The notes beneath the pieces are model-generated. The model was not told where the DNA came from. It made no database searches and was given only the letters and a program-made list of their open reading frames with translations. Positions 44,904-54,016 of a DNA stretch of 64,000 nucleotides are shown here, in pieces (position 1 is the stretch's first letter; every line of letters starts with the position of its first letter). The position numbers and the translations under genes are program-made. The stretch is taken from positions 1-64,000 of the forward strand of contig NZ_RWGU01000046.1 of NCBI RefSeq assembly GCF_003944755.1, written 5' to 3'. This DNA is from Rhodovulum robiginosum (GTDB taxonomy: Bacteria > Pseudomonadota > Alphaproteobacteria > Rhodobacterales > Rhodobacteraceae).

Positions 44904-45989
44904 TTACCGAAAGACGATCACGTTGCGCCGGGCGGCGCCGGATTTGGTGTCGGCGATCGCCTCGTTGATCTGGTCGAGGCTCCAGCGCCCCGAAACCAGT
45001 TCGTCGAGTTTAAGCCGCCCCTGGCGGTAGAGGTCGACGATCCACGGGATGTCGCGGGTCAGGACCGTGTCGCCCATCATCGAGCCGGTCATCGTCTGCC
45101 CGGTGCGCGCCAGGATGAAGGGTTCGTAGGCGGCCGTCTGCCCCGAATGGGGCATTCCCACCGCCACCATTCGCCCGCCCGGCGCCAGGTAGCGCGGTGC
45201 GGTCTGGTAGGCCGGCGCGGCGCCCACGGTGACCAGCACCGCGTCGGCCGCCCGGCCCGCGGCGCGCGCCGCCGCCCGCCACGGCTTGGGATCGGTCGCC
45301 AGCACCCCGTCGGTCGCGCCGAACGCCCGCGCCACGGCGAGCTTTTCCTCGCTTATGTCCACTGCGATCACCCGTGCGGCCCCGGCCAGCCGTGCGCCCT
45401 GGATCGCGTTCAGCCCCACGCCGCCCGCACCGATCACCACCGCCACCTCGCCGGGGCGGATGCGCGCGGTGTTGACCGCGGCGCCCAGCCCGGTGATCAC
45501 CCCGCAGGAGATCAGGCAGGCCGCGTCGAGGGCCATGTCGTCGGGCAGCACCGCGCATTGGCTGACATCGACCACCACGCGCTCGGCGAAGGCGCCGCAA
45601 TCGAGGCCCTGCAGGATCGGGCTGCCGTCGGCGGCCGAGAGCGGCCCGGCCTCTTCGTCGGTCCTGGTGATGCAAAGCACGGGCTTGCCGGAGGCGCAGC
45701 TCACGCAATGGCCGCAGGCCCGGATCAGCGTCACCAGCACGGCATCGCCCGGCGCGACCCCTTGCACGCCGGGGCCCACGCTGGCCACGTGGCCGGCGGC
45801 TTCGTGCCCGTAGACGGCGGGCAGCATTCCGCCCCAGGCGCCCTCGGCGAGCGAGATGTCGGAATGGCAGACCGCGCAGGCTGCCAACTCGACCTCCACC
45901 TCGCCGGGGCCGGGCGCGCGCAATCGCACCTCCTCGACGTTGAGCGGTGCGTTGAAGGCGTGGCAGACGGCGGCGCGGATGGTTTGCAT
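44904..45989 (-). CDS. Zinc-dependent alcohol dehydrogenase (MDR superfamily)
   Basis: 361 aa. Catalytic zinc residues lie in ACAVCHSD (Cys about 39) and GHEAAGHV (His about 62), and structural zinc residues in CGHCVSCASGKPVLC (about 92-106). The Rossmann site GAGGVGLNAIQGARLAGA binds NAD(P). The closest types are class III/formaldehyde-like or general alcohol dehydrogenases. It follows the MFS gene by 39 bases and may oxidise an alcohol made or imported by the upstream genes. Confidence 0.92.
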   Translation of the reverse strand: MQTIRAAVCHAFNAPLNVEEVRLRAPGPGEVEVELAACAVCHSDISLAEGAWGGMLPAVYGHEAAGHVASVGPGVQGVAPGDAVLVTLIRACGHCVSCASGKPVLCITRTDEEAGPLSAADGSPILQGLDCGAFAERVVVDVSQCAVLPDDMALDAACLISCGVITGLGAAVNTARIRPGEVAVVIGAGGVGLNAIQGARLAGAARVIAVDISEEKLAVARAFGATDGVLATDPKPWRAAARAAGRAADAVLVTVGAAPAYQTAPRYLAPGGRMVAVGMPHSGQTAAYEPFILARTGQTMTGSMMGDTVLTRDIPWIVDLYRQGRLKLDELVSGRWSLDQINEAIADTKSGAARRNVIVFR

Positions 45990-46028
45990 GGGTGGGTTCC
46001 CTCGGGGTCGCTAGGGGCAGGCTGTGGT

Positions 46029-47249
46029 TCAGGCCGGGCGCCGGGCGCGCGGTCGGGCGGCGAAGACCATGCCGCAGACGACCATCACGGCCGCCGACAG
46101 CACGAAGGGCGCCCCGGGCATCGTGACGGGCGCGGCGGGCTGGCTGAAGGCATAAAAGATCTGCGTCATCACCAGCGGCGAGACGATCATCGCCACCGAA
46201 CGAAGCGAACTGACCGTGCCCTGCAACTCGCCCTGCTGGTTGTCGCCTGCCGCTTTCGACATGATCGCCAGAAGGGCGGGGGTGACGACGGCGCCCAGGG
46301 CGATCATCGGGGTCAAGACCAGCACGGCAGTGCCGTTTTCGATCAGCGCGATGGCGACGAAGGCCGCAAAATTGTAACCCAGCCCGTACCATACGGTGTT
46401 GCGCTCGCCCAGCACGCGCAGGATGACCCGGATCAGCCCGCCCTGCACGGCGGCCACGCCCACGCCGAACATCGCAAGCGAAATGCCGATGGTGCCCGGC
46501 GACCAGCCAAAGCGGTACTGGGTGAAATAGGCCCAGATCGCCGGGTAGATGAACATGGCGAATTCGTAGAGGAAGAACAGCAACAAGAGCGGCCGGACGC
46601 CCGGCAGGTCGCCCATCGCGCGGAAGGCGCCCAGCGGGTTGGCGCGGCGCCAGTCGAACGGGCGGCGGATGCGGTCGGTCACCGTTTCGGGCAGGACGAA
46701 ATAGCCGAAGACCAGATTCGCGGCGGCGAGCGCCGCGGCGGCCCAGAACGGCGCCCGCGGCCCCAGCTCGCCCAGAAACCCGCCGATCAGCGGCCCGATC
46801 ACGAAGCCAACGCCGAATGACGCCCCGACGAGGCCAAAACGCGCGGCCTTCTGCTCGGGGCGCGAGATGTCGGCGATGAAGGCGCTGGCGGTCGACTGGG
46901 TCGAGGCGGTGACGCCCCCCACGATCCGTGCCGCCAGGAGCAGCCAGATCGAACCGGCCAAAGCCATCACGACGTAATCCAGCGCCATGGTGGCAAGCGA
47001 GATCAAAAGGACCGGCCGCCGCCCGAAACGGTCGGACAGGTTGCCGATCAGCGGCCCGCAGATGAACTGCATCACCGCGAAACAGGTCATCAGGATGCCG
47101 CCCCAAACCGCCGCGTCCGACACGTTTACGCCTTCGACGTCCCGGATCAGCTCGGGCATCACCGGCAGGATCAGCCCGATGCCCACGGCATCCAGCGCCA
47201 GCGTGATCAGGATGAATACCAGCGGCAGGCGGTGGGCGCGGTCGGTCAT
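46029..47249 (-). CDS. TCR/Tet-family MFS transporter
   Basis: 406 aa with twelve membrane segments. GPLIGNLSDRFGRRPVLL is the MFS motif A, and LDAVGIGLILPVMPELI is the typical first helix of the tetracycline-type (TCR/Tet, DHA1) subfamily. Actual drug resistance is not shown; in this operon next to catabolic genes it could export or import an aromatic or acid. The ATG at 47249 is used. Separated from pcaB by 56 bases. Confidence 0.88.
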   Translation of the reverse strand: MTDRAHRLPLVFILITLALDAVGIGLILPVMPELIRDVEGVNVSDAAVWGGILMTCFAVMQFICGPLIGNLSDRFGRRPVLLISLATMALDYVVMALAGSIWLLLAARIVGGVTASTQSTASAFIADISRPEQKAARFGLVGASFGVGFVIGPLIGGFLGELGPRAPFWAAAALAAANLVFGYFVLPETVTDRIRRPFDWRRANPLGAFRAMGDLPGVRPLLLLFFLYEFAMFIYPAIWAYFTQYRFGWSPGTIGISLAMFGVGVAAVQGGLIRVILRVLGERNTVWYGLGYNFAAFVAIALIENGTAVLVLTPMIALGAVVTPALLAIMSKAAGDNQQGELQGTVSSLRSVAMIVSPLVMTQIFYAFSQPAAPVTMPGAPFVLSAAVMVVCGMVFAARPRARRPA

Positions 47250-47304
47250 CGGGCGGGGTCCCGGAAGTTGGGTGCCAAAGGCTTAGCCGTGGCCTGCACC
47301 GTGT

Positions 47305-48633
47305 TCAAACCCCTTTCACCGCCGCGACGAAACGCGCGGCCTGCTCCGGCGCCTCGCCCATCTGCGCCTGCGGCGTGAAGAGCGCGCCCCAATCGGTGCC
47401 GGGCCAGTCGCGCGCGGCGAGCCGTGCCAGCGGCGTGCCGGTGTCGCGCGCCTCTTGCGCCAGCCCCTTGGCCTTGGCCTGGGCATCGGGGCGGGGCATC
47501 TGCCCGGCCAACGCAAAGCTCAACGCCTCGGCATAGGCCAGCCCGGTGCCGTCGTCGATATGGGCGGCCATGGCGCTTGGCTGGGGCTCGATGGCCGGGA
47601 CCAGCGCCTCGGCCACGGCCAGACCGCGCGCCGCGCCCATCACGATCTGCGGCAGGCTGAGCCATTCCACCAGATACGCCGCCGCATCGCGCTGCTGGCG
47701 GTGGGCCAGCGCGCCCTGCATGTTGGCGTTGAGCCCCACGAGGTGACGCGCCAGCGCGCACAGCACCGAGGGCGCGATCGGGTTTTGCTTGTGCGGCAGG
47801 GTGGACGATCCGCCCGCGCCCGCCAGCCGCACCTCGCCCGTGTCAGACTGGGCCAGCAGTACCAGATCCTCACCGATCTTGCCGAGGCTGCCGGCAAGGC
47901 CGGTCAGCCATCCCGAGAGTTCCCCGAGGGTGTCGCGCCCGGTGTGCCACACGTCGCCGGGGTCGCTCAGCCCCAGCGCCTCGGCCAGGCCCGCACGCAC
48001 CTCGGGGCCTTTCTCGCCCATCGCCGACAGCGTGCCCGCCGCGCCGAAGAGGCTGACGCGCAAGAGCCGCGGGCGCAGTTCGGCCAGCCGGTCGCGGTGG
48101 CGGATCAGCGGCCAGCCCCAGCTTGCGACCACCGCGCCGAAACTGGTGGGCGTCGCCGTCTGGCTGAGGGTCCGGGCGGCCATGGGCTGTTGCGCGTGGG
48201 CGTCGGCCAGGGCGGCCAGCGCGGCCAGAACGGCCGAAAGCCGCGTTTCGATCACCGTCAGCGCCTGGCGCAGGCGCAAGACCAGCGCGGTGTCGATGAT
48301 GTCCTGGCTGGTCGCGCCCCAATGGACGTATTGCCCGTGTTCGGGCGCCTCCATCGCCTTGCGGAAGGCAGCCACCAGCGCGGGCACCGGCACCGCGCTG
48401 AGCCCGGTCTCGGGGGCCAGCCCGCCCGGGTCGACCTGCAACTCCATCGAGGCGCGGTGGATGAACGCGCCGCTGATTTCGGGGATCACGCCCATCTGCC
48501 CCTGCACCTTGGCCAGCGCCCCCTCGACCAGCAGCATGGCGCGCACTTCGGCGCTGTCGGTGAACAGCCGCCCGATCTCGGCATCGTGGAACAGGTCGCG
48601 GTAAAGCGTGCTGTCGAAGGGGCTGGTGGCCAT
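47305..48633 (-). CDS. pcaB: 3-carboxy-cis,cis-muconate cycloisomerase
   Basis: 442 aa, fumarase/aspartase superfamily. GGSSTLPHKQNPIAPS is the superfamily signature (SSxMPxKxNP type), with ALSQTATPTSFGAVV-like and HWGATSQDIIDTA loops. It makes gamma-carboxymuconolactone in the protocatechuate branch. The ATG at 48633 shares its A with the TAA of the BKACE gene (TAATG), showing translational coupling. The fourth gene from pcaD. Confidence 0.93.
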   Translation of the reverse strand: MATSPFDSTLYRDLFHDAEIGRLFTDSAEVRAMLLVEGALAKVQGQMGVIPEISGAFIHRASMELQVDPGGLAPETGLSAVPVPALVAAFRKAMEAPEHGQYVHWGATSQDIIDTALVLRLRQALTVIETRLSAVLAALAALADAHAQQPMAARTLSQTATPTSFGAVVASWGWPLIRHRDRLAELRPRLLRVSLFGAAGTLSAMGEKGPEVRAGLAEALGLSDPGDVWHTGRDTLGELSGWLTGLAGSLGKIGEDLVLLAQSDTGEVRLAGAGGSSTLPHKQNPIAPSVLCALARHLVGLNANMQGALAHRQQRDAAAYLVEWLSLPQIVMGAARGLAVAEALVPAIEPQPSAMAAHIDDGTGLAYAEALSFALAGQMPRPDAQAKAKGLAQEARDTGTPLARLAARDWPGTDWGALFTPQAQMGEAPEQAARFVAAVKGV

Positions 48634-49463
48634 TACGCCGCCCTGAGCCCCAGCATGTCGCGCGCCTCGGCCCAGGTTGCCACGGGGCGCTCGTATTTCT
48701 CGCAAAGCTTCACCGCGCGCTCGACCAAGGCGGCGTTCGACGGCGCCAGCGTCTCGCGGTCGAGGCGCACGTTGTCTTCCAGCCCGGTGCGCGTGTGCCC
48801 GCCCGCCGCGATGGACCATTCGTTGACCCTGATCTGGTTCGGCCCGATCCCGGCGCCGCACCATTCGGCATCGGGGGCGATGCGCTTGAGCGTCTCGATG
48901 AAGAAATCGAAGCTGGGCTTGTCCGCGGGCATGGCGTTCTTCACCCCCATCACGAACTGCACGTAAAGCGGTTTTGCGATCCGCCCGTCTTCGCTCATCC
49001 TCGCGGCCTGGAAGATGTGGCTGAGGTCGAAGGCCTCGATCTCGGGCTTCACATCGTAGCTCAGCATCTCTGAGGCCAGCCAGTCGACGAGGTCCGGCGG
49101 GTTTTCGTAGACGCGCGTGGGGAAGTTGTTGGAGCCGACCGACAGCGAGGCCATGTCGGGCCGCAAGGGCAGCATGCCGCCCCGTTCCGTGCCCGCGCCC
49201 GACCGGCCGCCGGTGGAAAGCTGCACGATCATGCCGGTGCAGTGCTTTTGGATGCCCTCCATCAGGCGGGCGAATTTCTCGGGGTCCGAGGTGGGCGTCT
49301 GGTCGTCCTTGCGCACGTGGCAATGGGCGATGGAGGCACCCGCCTCGAATGCGGCGTGCACGCTTTCCACCTGTTCGTCGATGGTGATCGGGACCGCGGG
49401 GTTGTCCTCCTTGCGGGGGACCGACCCGGTGATGGCGACGCAGATGATGCAGGGCTTGGTCAT
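48633..49463 (-). CDS. BKACE: beta-keto acid cleavage enzyme (KCE family)
   Basis: 276 aa. IICVAITGSVPRKEDNPAVPIT, AGASIAHCHVR (metal-binding His pair HCHVR) and QLSTGGRSGAG are hallmarks of the DUF849/BKACE family, named after 3-keto-5-aminohexanoate cleavage. These zinc enzymes condense a beta-keto acid with acetyl-CoA to give acetoacetate and a shorter acyl-CoA. Lying inside a pca operon that lacks pcaIJF in this window, it could act on 3-oxoadipate to give succinyl-CoA and acetoacetate; this is inference. Its ATG overlaps the hydrolase stop (ATGA). Confidence 0.88.
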   Translation of the reverse strand: MTKPCIICVAITGSVPRKEDNPAVPITIDEQVESVHAAFEAGASIAHCHVRKDDQTPTSDPEKFARLMEGIQKHCTGMIVQLSTGGRSGAGTERGGMLPLRPDMASLSVGSNNFPTRVYENPPDLVDWLASEMLSYDVKPEIEAFDLSHIFQAARMSEDGRIAKPLYVQFVMGVKNAMPADKPSFDFFIETLKRIAPDAEWCGAGIGPNQIRVNEWSIAAGGHTRTGLEDNVRLDRETLAPSNAALVERAVKLCEKYERPVATWAEARDMLGLRAA

Positions 49464-50185
49464 GGGGTCTCGGCGATCTTGCTCAGGATATGGGCCAGCT
49501 TTTCGGGCTGGGCGAAGAAGGGCGAGTGGCCGCACTCCATCTCGTGGATGCAGTCGGCGGGCCAATCGCGTGTCATGTCGGTCTGCGCGTCAATGGGAAT
49601 CGCCCGGTCGGCCCTACAGCGGATGTAATGGCGGGGCAGGCCGGCGGGCAGGGCAGCGGCGGGCGCCGTGCTGGGCGCGGTGGGCTGCGGGGTCAGGTGT
49701 GCGCGGGCATAATCGACGGTGCCGGGGGGGCAGTCGTGGTAGAAGAGCCCCTCCAGCGCGGCTGCGTCGAAGGTCGAGGTCTTGCGGTCGGCGCTCATCA
49801 CCATGGCCGACAACAGGTCGTCGCAGCCGTAGCGCGCGCGCAGGTCGCGCGCCGACTCGCCCTCGTTCGGGGCCCAGCCGGTGAGGTAGACCAGTGCCGC
49901 GATCTTTGCGGGCGCCGCGGCGGCGGCGGCGGTGACCGTGGCCCCGCCCAGCGAATGGCCGACCAGGATCACCGGCGCGTCGATGGCCGACAGCACCGCG
50001 TCGCGGCAGTCCTCCAGCGTGACCGTTTCGGGCGGCGTGGGGTCCAGCCCCGCGGCGGGCAGGTCGATGGCGTGGGCCACGTGGCCCGCCGCGGCCAGCG
50101 GGGGCAGCACGTCGCGCCAGCACCACGCCCCGTGGCAGGCGCCGTGCACCAGCAGAAAGCGCGCCATGTGCGGAGCCTCAGACAT
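49460..50185 (-). CDS. Alpha/beta-hydrolase (SABP2/MES-like)
   Basis: 241 aa. VHGACHGAWCWRDVLPPL, VGHSLGGATVT (nucleophile Ser in GHSLG) and ECGHSPFFAQPEKLA (catalytic His) identify the alpha/beta-hydrolase fold; the Asp is probably in the CRADRAIP region. The N-terminal motif is like the plant methyl-salicylate esterase/hydroxynitrile-lyase group, so the substrate may be an aromatic ester. It overlaps pcaD by 8 bases and the BKACE gene by 4. Confidence 0.85.
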   Translation of the reverse strand: MSEAPHMARFLLVHGACHGAWCWRDVLPPLAAAGHVAHAIDLPAAGLDPTPPETVTLEDCRDAVLSAIDAPVILVGHSLGGATVTAAAAAAPAKIAALVYLTGWAPNEGESARDLRARYGCDDLLSAMVMSADRKTSTFDAAALEGLFYHDCPPGTVDYARAHLTPQPTAPSTAPAAALPAGLPRHYIRCRADRAIPIDAQTDMTRDWPADCIHEMECGHSPFFAQPEKLAHILSKIAETP

Positions 50186-50975
50186 GGCCGATCTCCTTCA
50201 GGAATCCGGCCAGGACCTCGGCGTATTCGCCCGGTTTTTCCACGCAGGGCAGGTGCCCCGCGCCGCGGACCAGGTGGAATTTCGACCCCTTGATCAGCTC
50301 GGCCGTCTCGCGCACCAGATCGGGCGGGGTCGAGCCGTCTTCGGTGCCCGCGATCGCCAGCGTGGGCAGGCCCAGGCCCGAGGTCGGCGTGTAGAGGTCG
50401 GTGCCCGAGATCGCCGCGCAGCAGCCAAGGTAGCCCTCGACCGGCTGCCGGGCCAGCATGTTGCGCCAAAGCTCGCAGTCGGGGCTTTCGCGGAACGGGC
50501 GCGAGAACCAGCGCTCCATGGTGGGCTCGACGATGGAGGGCAACCCGTTCTGGCGGATCGCCGCCATCCGGCCCTCCCACAACTCGACGGTGCCGATCTT
50601 GGCCGCGGTGTTCGACAGCACCAGCCCGCGCACCAGGTCCAGCCGCTTGACCGCCAGCCCCTGGGCGATCATCCCGCCGATGGAAAGCCCGACGAAGGTG
50701 CATTCGGCGACGCCGAGAAAATCGAGCAGCCGCTCGGCATCGCGCACCAGCGCGCCCATCGCATAGGGCCCCTCGGGGCAGGACGACAACCCATGGCCGC
50801 GCTTGTCATAGCGGATCAGGCGCAAGCCCGCGGGCATCAGGGCCACGACCTCGTCCCAGAGGCGCAAATCGCAGCCCAGCGAGTTGGCGAAAACCACCGC
50901 AGGCCCGTCCGGGTCGCCGTCCTCGCGGTAGTGCAGCGCCACGTCGCCCAGGTCTGCTATCTTCATGGTCTTCAC
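50178..50975 (-). CDS. pcaD: 3-oxoadipate enol-lactonase
   Basis: 265 aa. FANSLGCDLRLWDEVVALMP, RYDKRGHGLS, FVGLSIGGMIAQGLA (nucleophile Ser in GLSIGG) and GAGHLPCVEKP match PcaD. It opens 3-oxoadipate enol-lactone to 3-oxoadipate in the beta-ketoadipate pathway. Full length and not fused to PcaC. First of the pca-type genes, 48 bases after the EEP gene. Confidence 0.92.
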   Translation of the reverse strand: MKTMKIADLGDVALHYREDGDPDGPAVVFANSLGCDLRLWDEVVALMPAGLRLIRYDKRGHGLSSCPEGPYAMGALVRDAERLLDFLGVAECTFVGLSIGGMIAQGLAVKRLDLVRGLVLSNTAAKIGTVELWEGRMAAIRQNGLPSIVEPTMERWFSRPFRESPDCELWRNMLARQPVEGYLGCCAAISGTDLYTPTSGLGLPTLAIAGTEDGSTPPDLVRETAELIKGSKFHLVRGAGHLPCVEKPGEYAEVLAGFLKEIGHV

Positions 50976-51022
50976 CCTCGTCCTTCGGCGGCGAAGATGA
51001 CGCCCGCCCCGGGGCCTGTCAA

Positions 51023-52210
51023 TCAGACCAGCCGAAGATGGGCCATGATCTGGCCGTGGTCCGACGCAAGCTTGTTATAGGGCGCCTCGGGGTGGATGCC
51101 GTCGGTGATGTGGTCGTTGAAGACCGAGAAATAGTCCATCTCGGCGATGTGCCCGTCCCAGTCGGGGTGGAAGTGGCGCGACATCAGGATCGCGTCGATC
51201 GACTCGAACACGCCGCCAAAGGCCGAGGTGTAGACCATGTCGCGCAACGACTTGCGCACGAACAGTTTTTCGGCCGAGTGCAGCCGCACGCGCTCGACGC
51301 TTTCGCGAATTTGCGCGGCCTCCTGGTCGCTATACCGGTCGTCGGGGGCGGTGGCGTCGTGGCGGCGCATCCAGGCGTAATTGACGAAGGGCGTCTCGCC
51401 GGACACGATCTCGGTCGTCACCGAATGCTCGTTGTCGTTCATGTCGCCCAGCACGATCACCGGGCGGCCCTTGTCCAGCTCGGCCAGCACCTCGCGGCGC
51501 AGGACCCAGGCCTCGGCCATGCGCCGGAGCGCGGCCCTAAGAAAGCCCATCGCCCGGCCTTCGGCATGGTATCTCAGCAGATCCACCTCGGGCGAGAACC
51601 GCGCGCCCTGGGGGCGGACGAATTCGCCCAGCTTGGATTTCAGATGCGCGTTGAAGACGGTGACGACCGTGTCGCCCACCGGCACCCGGACCTTGAGGAT
51701 GGGCCGCGACAGGCGCTTGATCTGGTAGCTGCCCGCATCGCCCCCGCCGAGATGGTGAAACGGGACGTCGACCGGCGGGTCGAGCAGCTGGATGACCTCG
51801 GGCTCGCCGGCAAAGCCGAAGCGCGAAAGCGTGGCCAGGCCCGGTCGCCGCTCGCCGGGGCCGGCATCGGCGATGTTGGGCGCAAAGGCCAGTTCGGCGC
51901 CGTCATAGGGGGCGTATTCCAGCTTGCGAAAGATCGCCTTCTTGGCATAGCCCGCGCGCTTGCCCGGCAGGCTGGCCGCGTTCGAGGCGCGGCCGCGGTC
52001 GTCGGCGCCCTTGATGACATCGCTCAGCGCCTCTTCCTCGAAGATCTCCTGAAAGCCGACGATGTCGGGGTTCATCGCAGTCAGCTGGCTGGCCAGCCAG
52101 TCTTCCTTCCAGGCGTATTCCTCTTGGGTGTATTGTTCGAAACGGTAATATTCGCGGCCCGGCCCGATCAGGTTTTTCACGTTGAAGGTCGCAATCGTGA
52201 AACCCGTCAT
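51023..52210 (-). CDS. Endonuclease/exonuclease/phosphatase (EEP) family protein
   Basis: 395 aa. Motifs: IATFNVKNL (Asn), DIVGFQEIF (metal Glu), FNAHLKSK (H/N), VIVLGDMNDNE (GDxND) and SDHGQI (catalytic His in SDH). These are the full set for the metal-dependent EEP fold. The substrate could be DNA, phosphoinositide or nucleotide; no secretion signal is present. Overlaps the PLP dehydratase gene by 4 bases. Confidence 0.9.
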   Translation of the reverse strand: MTGFTIATFNVKNLIGPGREYYRFEQYTQEEYAWKEDWLASQLTAMNPDIVGFQEIFEEEALSDVIKGADDRGRASNAASLPGKRAGYAKKAIFRKLEYAPYDGAELAFAPNIADAGPGERRPGLATLSRFGFAGEPEVIQLLDPPVDVPFHHLGGGDAGSYQIKRLSRPILKVRVPVGDTVVTVFNAHLKSKLGEFVRPQGARFSPEVDLLRYHAEGRAMGFLRAALRRMAEAWVLRREVLAELDKGRPVIVLGDMNDNEHSVTTEIVSGETPFVNYAWMRRHDATAPDDRYSDQEAAQIRESVERVRLHSAEKLFVRKSLRDMVYTSAFGGVFESIDAILMSRHFHPDWDGHIAEMDYFSVFNDHITDGIHPEAPYNKLASDHGQIMAHLRLV

Positions 52211-53187
52211 GGCCCGTCTCCGTACCGTTCCAGCGCCATGCGGAACATGCCCGCATCGACATTGCCGCCCGAGGCGACGGCGATCACGTCATCGCCATTG
52301 ATCGCGGCGGGATGATAGAGCGCGGCGGCCAGCGCCACCGCGCCCCCCGGTTCCAGCACCAGTTTCAGCCGTGAAAAGGCGGCTTCCATGGCGCGCAGCG
52401 CCTCGTCCTCGGTGACCACGAGGCCGGCGCCGCAGAGCCGCGACATGATCGGGAAGGTCAGCTTGCCCGGGCTCGGCGTCAGGATCGCATCGCAGAGCGA
52501 GCCCGCGGTGGCGGCGTTGCGTTCGATCCGCCCCGAGGCGAGCGACCGCGCGGCGTCGTCAAAGCCTTCGGGCTCGACCGGGCGCACGGTCAGGCCCGGC
52601 GCGCGGGCCTCCAGCGCCAGGGCCACCCCTGCCGTCAGCCCGCCGCCGCCGCAGGGCACCAGCACCTCGGCGCGCGCCACCCCCGCCTCGGCGGCCTGTG
52701 CGGCGATTTCCAAGCCGGCAGTGCCCTGGCCCGCGATCACGTCGGCCATGTCGAAGGGCATGACCGGGGTCAGCCCCCGTTCGGCGGCGATCTTGCCGCC
52801 GATGGCGTCGCGGTCGTCGGTCGCGCGGTCGTAGATCACCACCTCGGCGCCCATCGCGCGGGTGTTGGCAAGCTTCAGCCGGGGCGCGTCGGCCGGCATA
52901 ACGATCACCGCCGGCACCCCCATGATCTGCGCCGCCCGCGCCACGCCCTGCGCATGGTTGCCAGAGGAATAGGCGATCACGCCGCGGTTCCGCGCCTCGC
53001 GGGGCAGGGCCGACAGCGCCGACCAGCCGCCGCGGAACTTGAAGCTGCCGGTGTGTTGCAGGCATTCGGCCTTGACCCAGACCCGCCGGCCGGCGATCTC
53101 GTCGAGAAAGGGCGACGACAGCAGCGGGGTGACCCGCGCCCGCCCGGCCAGCCGCCCGGCGGCGGCCTCGATCAATGCGATCCGCAT
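52207..53187 (-). CDS. PLP-dependent threonine/serine dehydratase-like enzyme
   Basis: 326 aa. TGSFKFRGGWSAL holds the PLP Lys (SFKFRG), ASSGNHAQGVA-type YSSGNHAQG binds substrate, PCGGGGLTAGVAL binds the PLP phosphate and VIAVASGGNVD is the C-terminal Ser/Gly motif. Family members deaminate Thr/Ser or related hydroxyamino acids (including hydroxyaspartate); substrate not resolved. No C-terminal ACT regulatory domain, so it is catabolic in type. Overlaps both neighbours. Confidence 0.88.
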   Translation of the reverse strand: MRIALIEAAAGRLAGRARVTPLLSSPFLDEIAGRRVWVKAECLQHTGSFKFRGGWSALSALPREARNRGVIAYSSGNHAQGVARAAQIMGVPAVIVMPADAPRLKLANTRAMGAEVVIYDRATDDRDAIGGKIAAERGLTPVMPFDMADVIAGQGTAGLEIAAQAAEAGVARAEVLVPCGGGGLTAGVALALEARAPGLTVRPVEPEGFDDAARSLASGRIERNAATAGSLCDAILTPSPGKLTFPIMSRLCGAGLVVTEDEALRAMEAAFSRLKLVLEPGGAVALAAALYHPAAINGDDVIAVASGGNVDAGMFRMALERYGDGP

Positions 53188-54014
53188 GGCAGGCGGTCCA
53201 GAAAGGCCGAAAGCGCGGCCAGCGACTCGGGCTCGTCCAGAAAGGGCACATGGCCCCGGTCGGGCACCTCGGCGGCGATCATGTCGGGGCGGCGGCGCTG
53301 CATCTCGTGCAGGGTCTCGGCCGAGAGGATGTCGGAATTGACCCCCCGGATCACCGCCAGGGGCAGCCCGTCCAGCGCATCGAAAAGCGGCCAGAGATCG
53401 GGCATCGCGTCGGTGGCCGATGCCTCGGCCACCGCGTGGCGCAGATTGGGGTCGTAACGCAGCGCCAGCCCGTCGGGCGCCTCGTCCCACAGCCGGGTGG
53501 CGTAGGTGCGCCAGGTTTCGCGGCTGACGCCGGGAAAGCGCCTTGCCATCTTGGTGACAAGCTGGTCGGCGGCGTCGTCGAAATCGGCATAGCCCGGCCG
53601 CTTGCCCAGGTAGCTCATGATATAGCCCAGCCCCGCCGGGTCGATCATGGGGCCGATATCGTTGAGGCAGACACCCGTCAGCCTCTGCTTGTGGCCCACG
53701 GCCAGCGTCATCGCGATCAGCCCGCCCCGTGAGGTGCCCAGGATCGCCACCTTCGCCAGCCCAAGATGGTCGAGCAGGTCGAGCACGTCGCGCCCTTCGC
53801 AAAGCAGGCTGTAGTTCATGAAGTCGGGATCGTGGTCCGACCCGCCGCGCCCGCGGCTGTCCAGCCGGATAATCCGCGCGCGATCCGCGAAATGCTCGAT
53901 CACCGGTTCGAAATCGTCCATGTTCCGCGTGAGCCCCGCTAGGCACAACAGCGGCGGGCCCGACCCGGCGACGTCATAGGCGAGCCGAAGCCCGTCACGA
54001 GACCTGAAATGCAT
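53172..54014 (-). CDS. Alpha/beta-hydrolase
   Basis: 280 aa. GPPLLCLAGLTRNMDDFEPVI (oxyanion), RLDSRGRGGSD, LGTSRGGLIAMTLA (nucleophile Ser in GTSRGG) and DRGHVPFLDEPES (catalytic His) are clear. It is closest to esterase/haloperoxidase-like hydrolases. The ATG at 54014 is 3 bases after the HAD gene stop, and its end overlaps the dehydratase gene by 16 bases. Confidence 0.88.
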   Translation of the reverse strand: MHFRSRDGLRLAYDVAGSGPPLLCLAGLTRNMDDFEPVIEHFADRARIIRLDSRGRGGSDHDPDFMNYSLLCEGRDVLDLLDHLGLAKVAILGTSRGGLIAMTLAVGHKQRLTGVCLNDIGPMIDPAGLGYIMSYLGKRPGYADFDDAADQLVTKMARRFPGVSRETWRTYATRLWDEAPDGLALRYDPNLRHAVAEASATDAMPDLWPLFDALDGLPLAVIRGVNSDILSAETLHEMQRRRPDMIAAEVPDRGHVPFLDEPESLAALSAFLDRLPCGSH

Positions 54015-54016
54015 GC

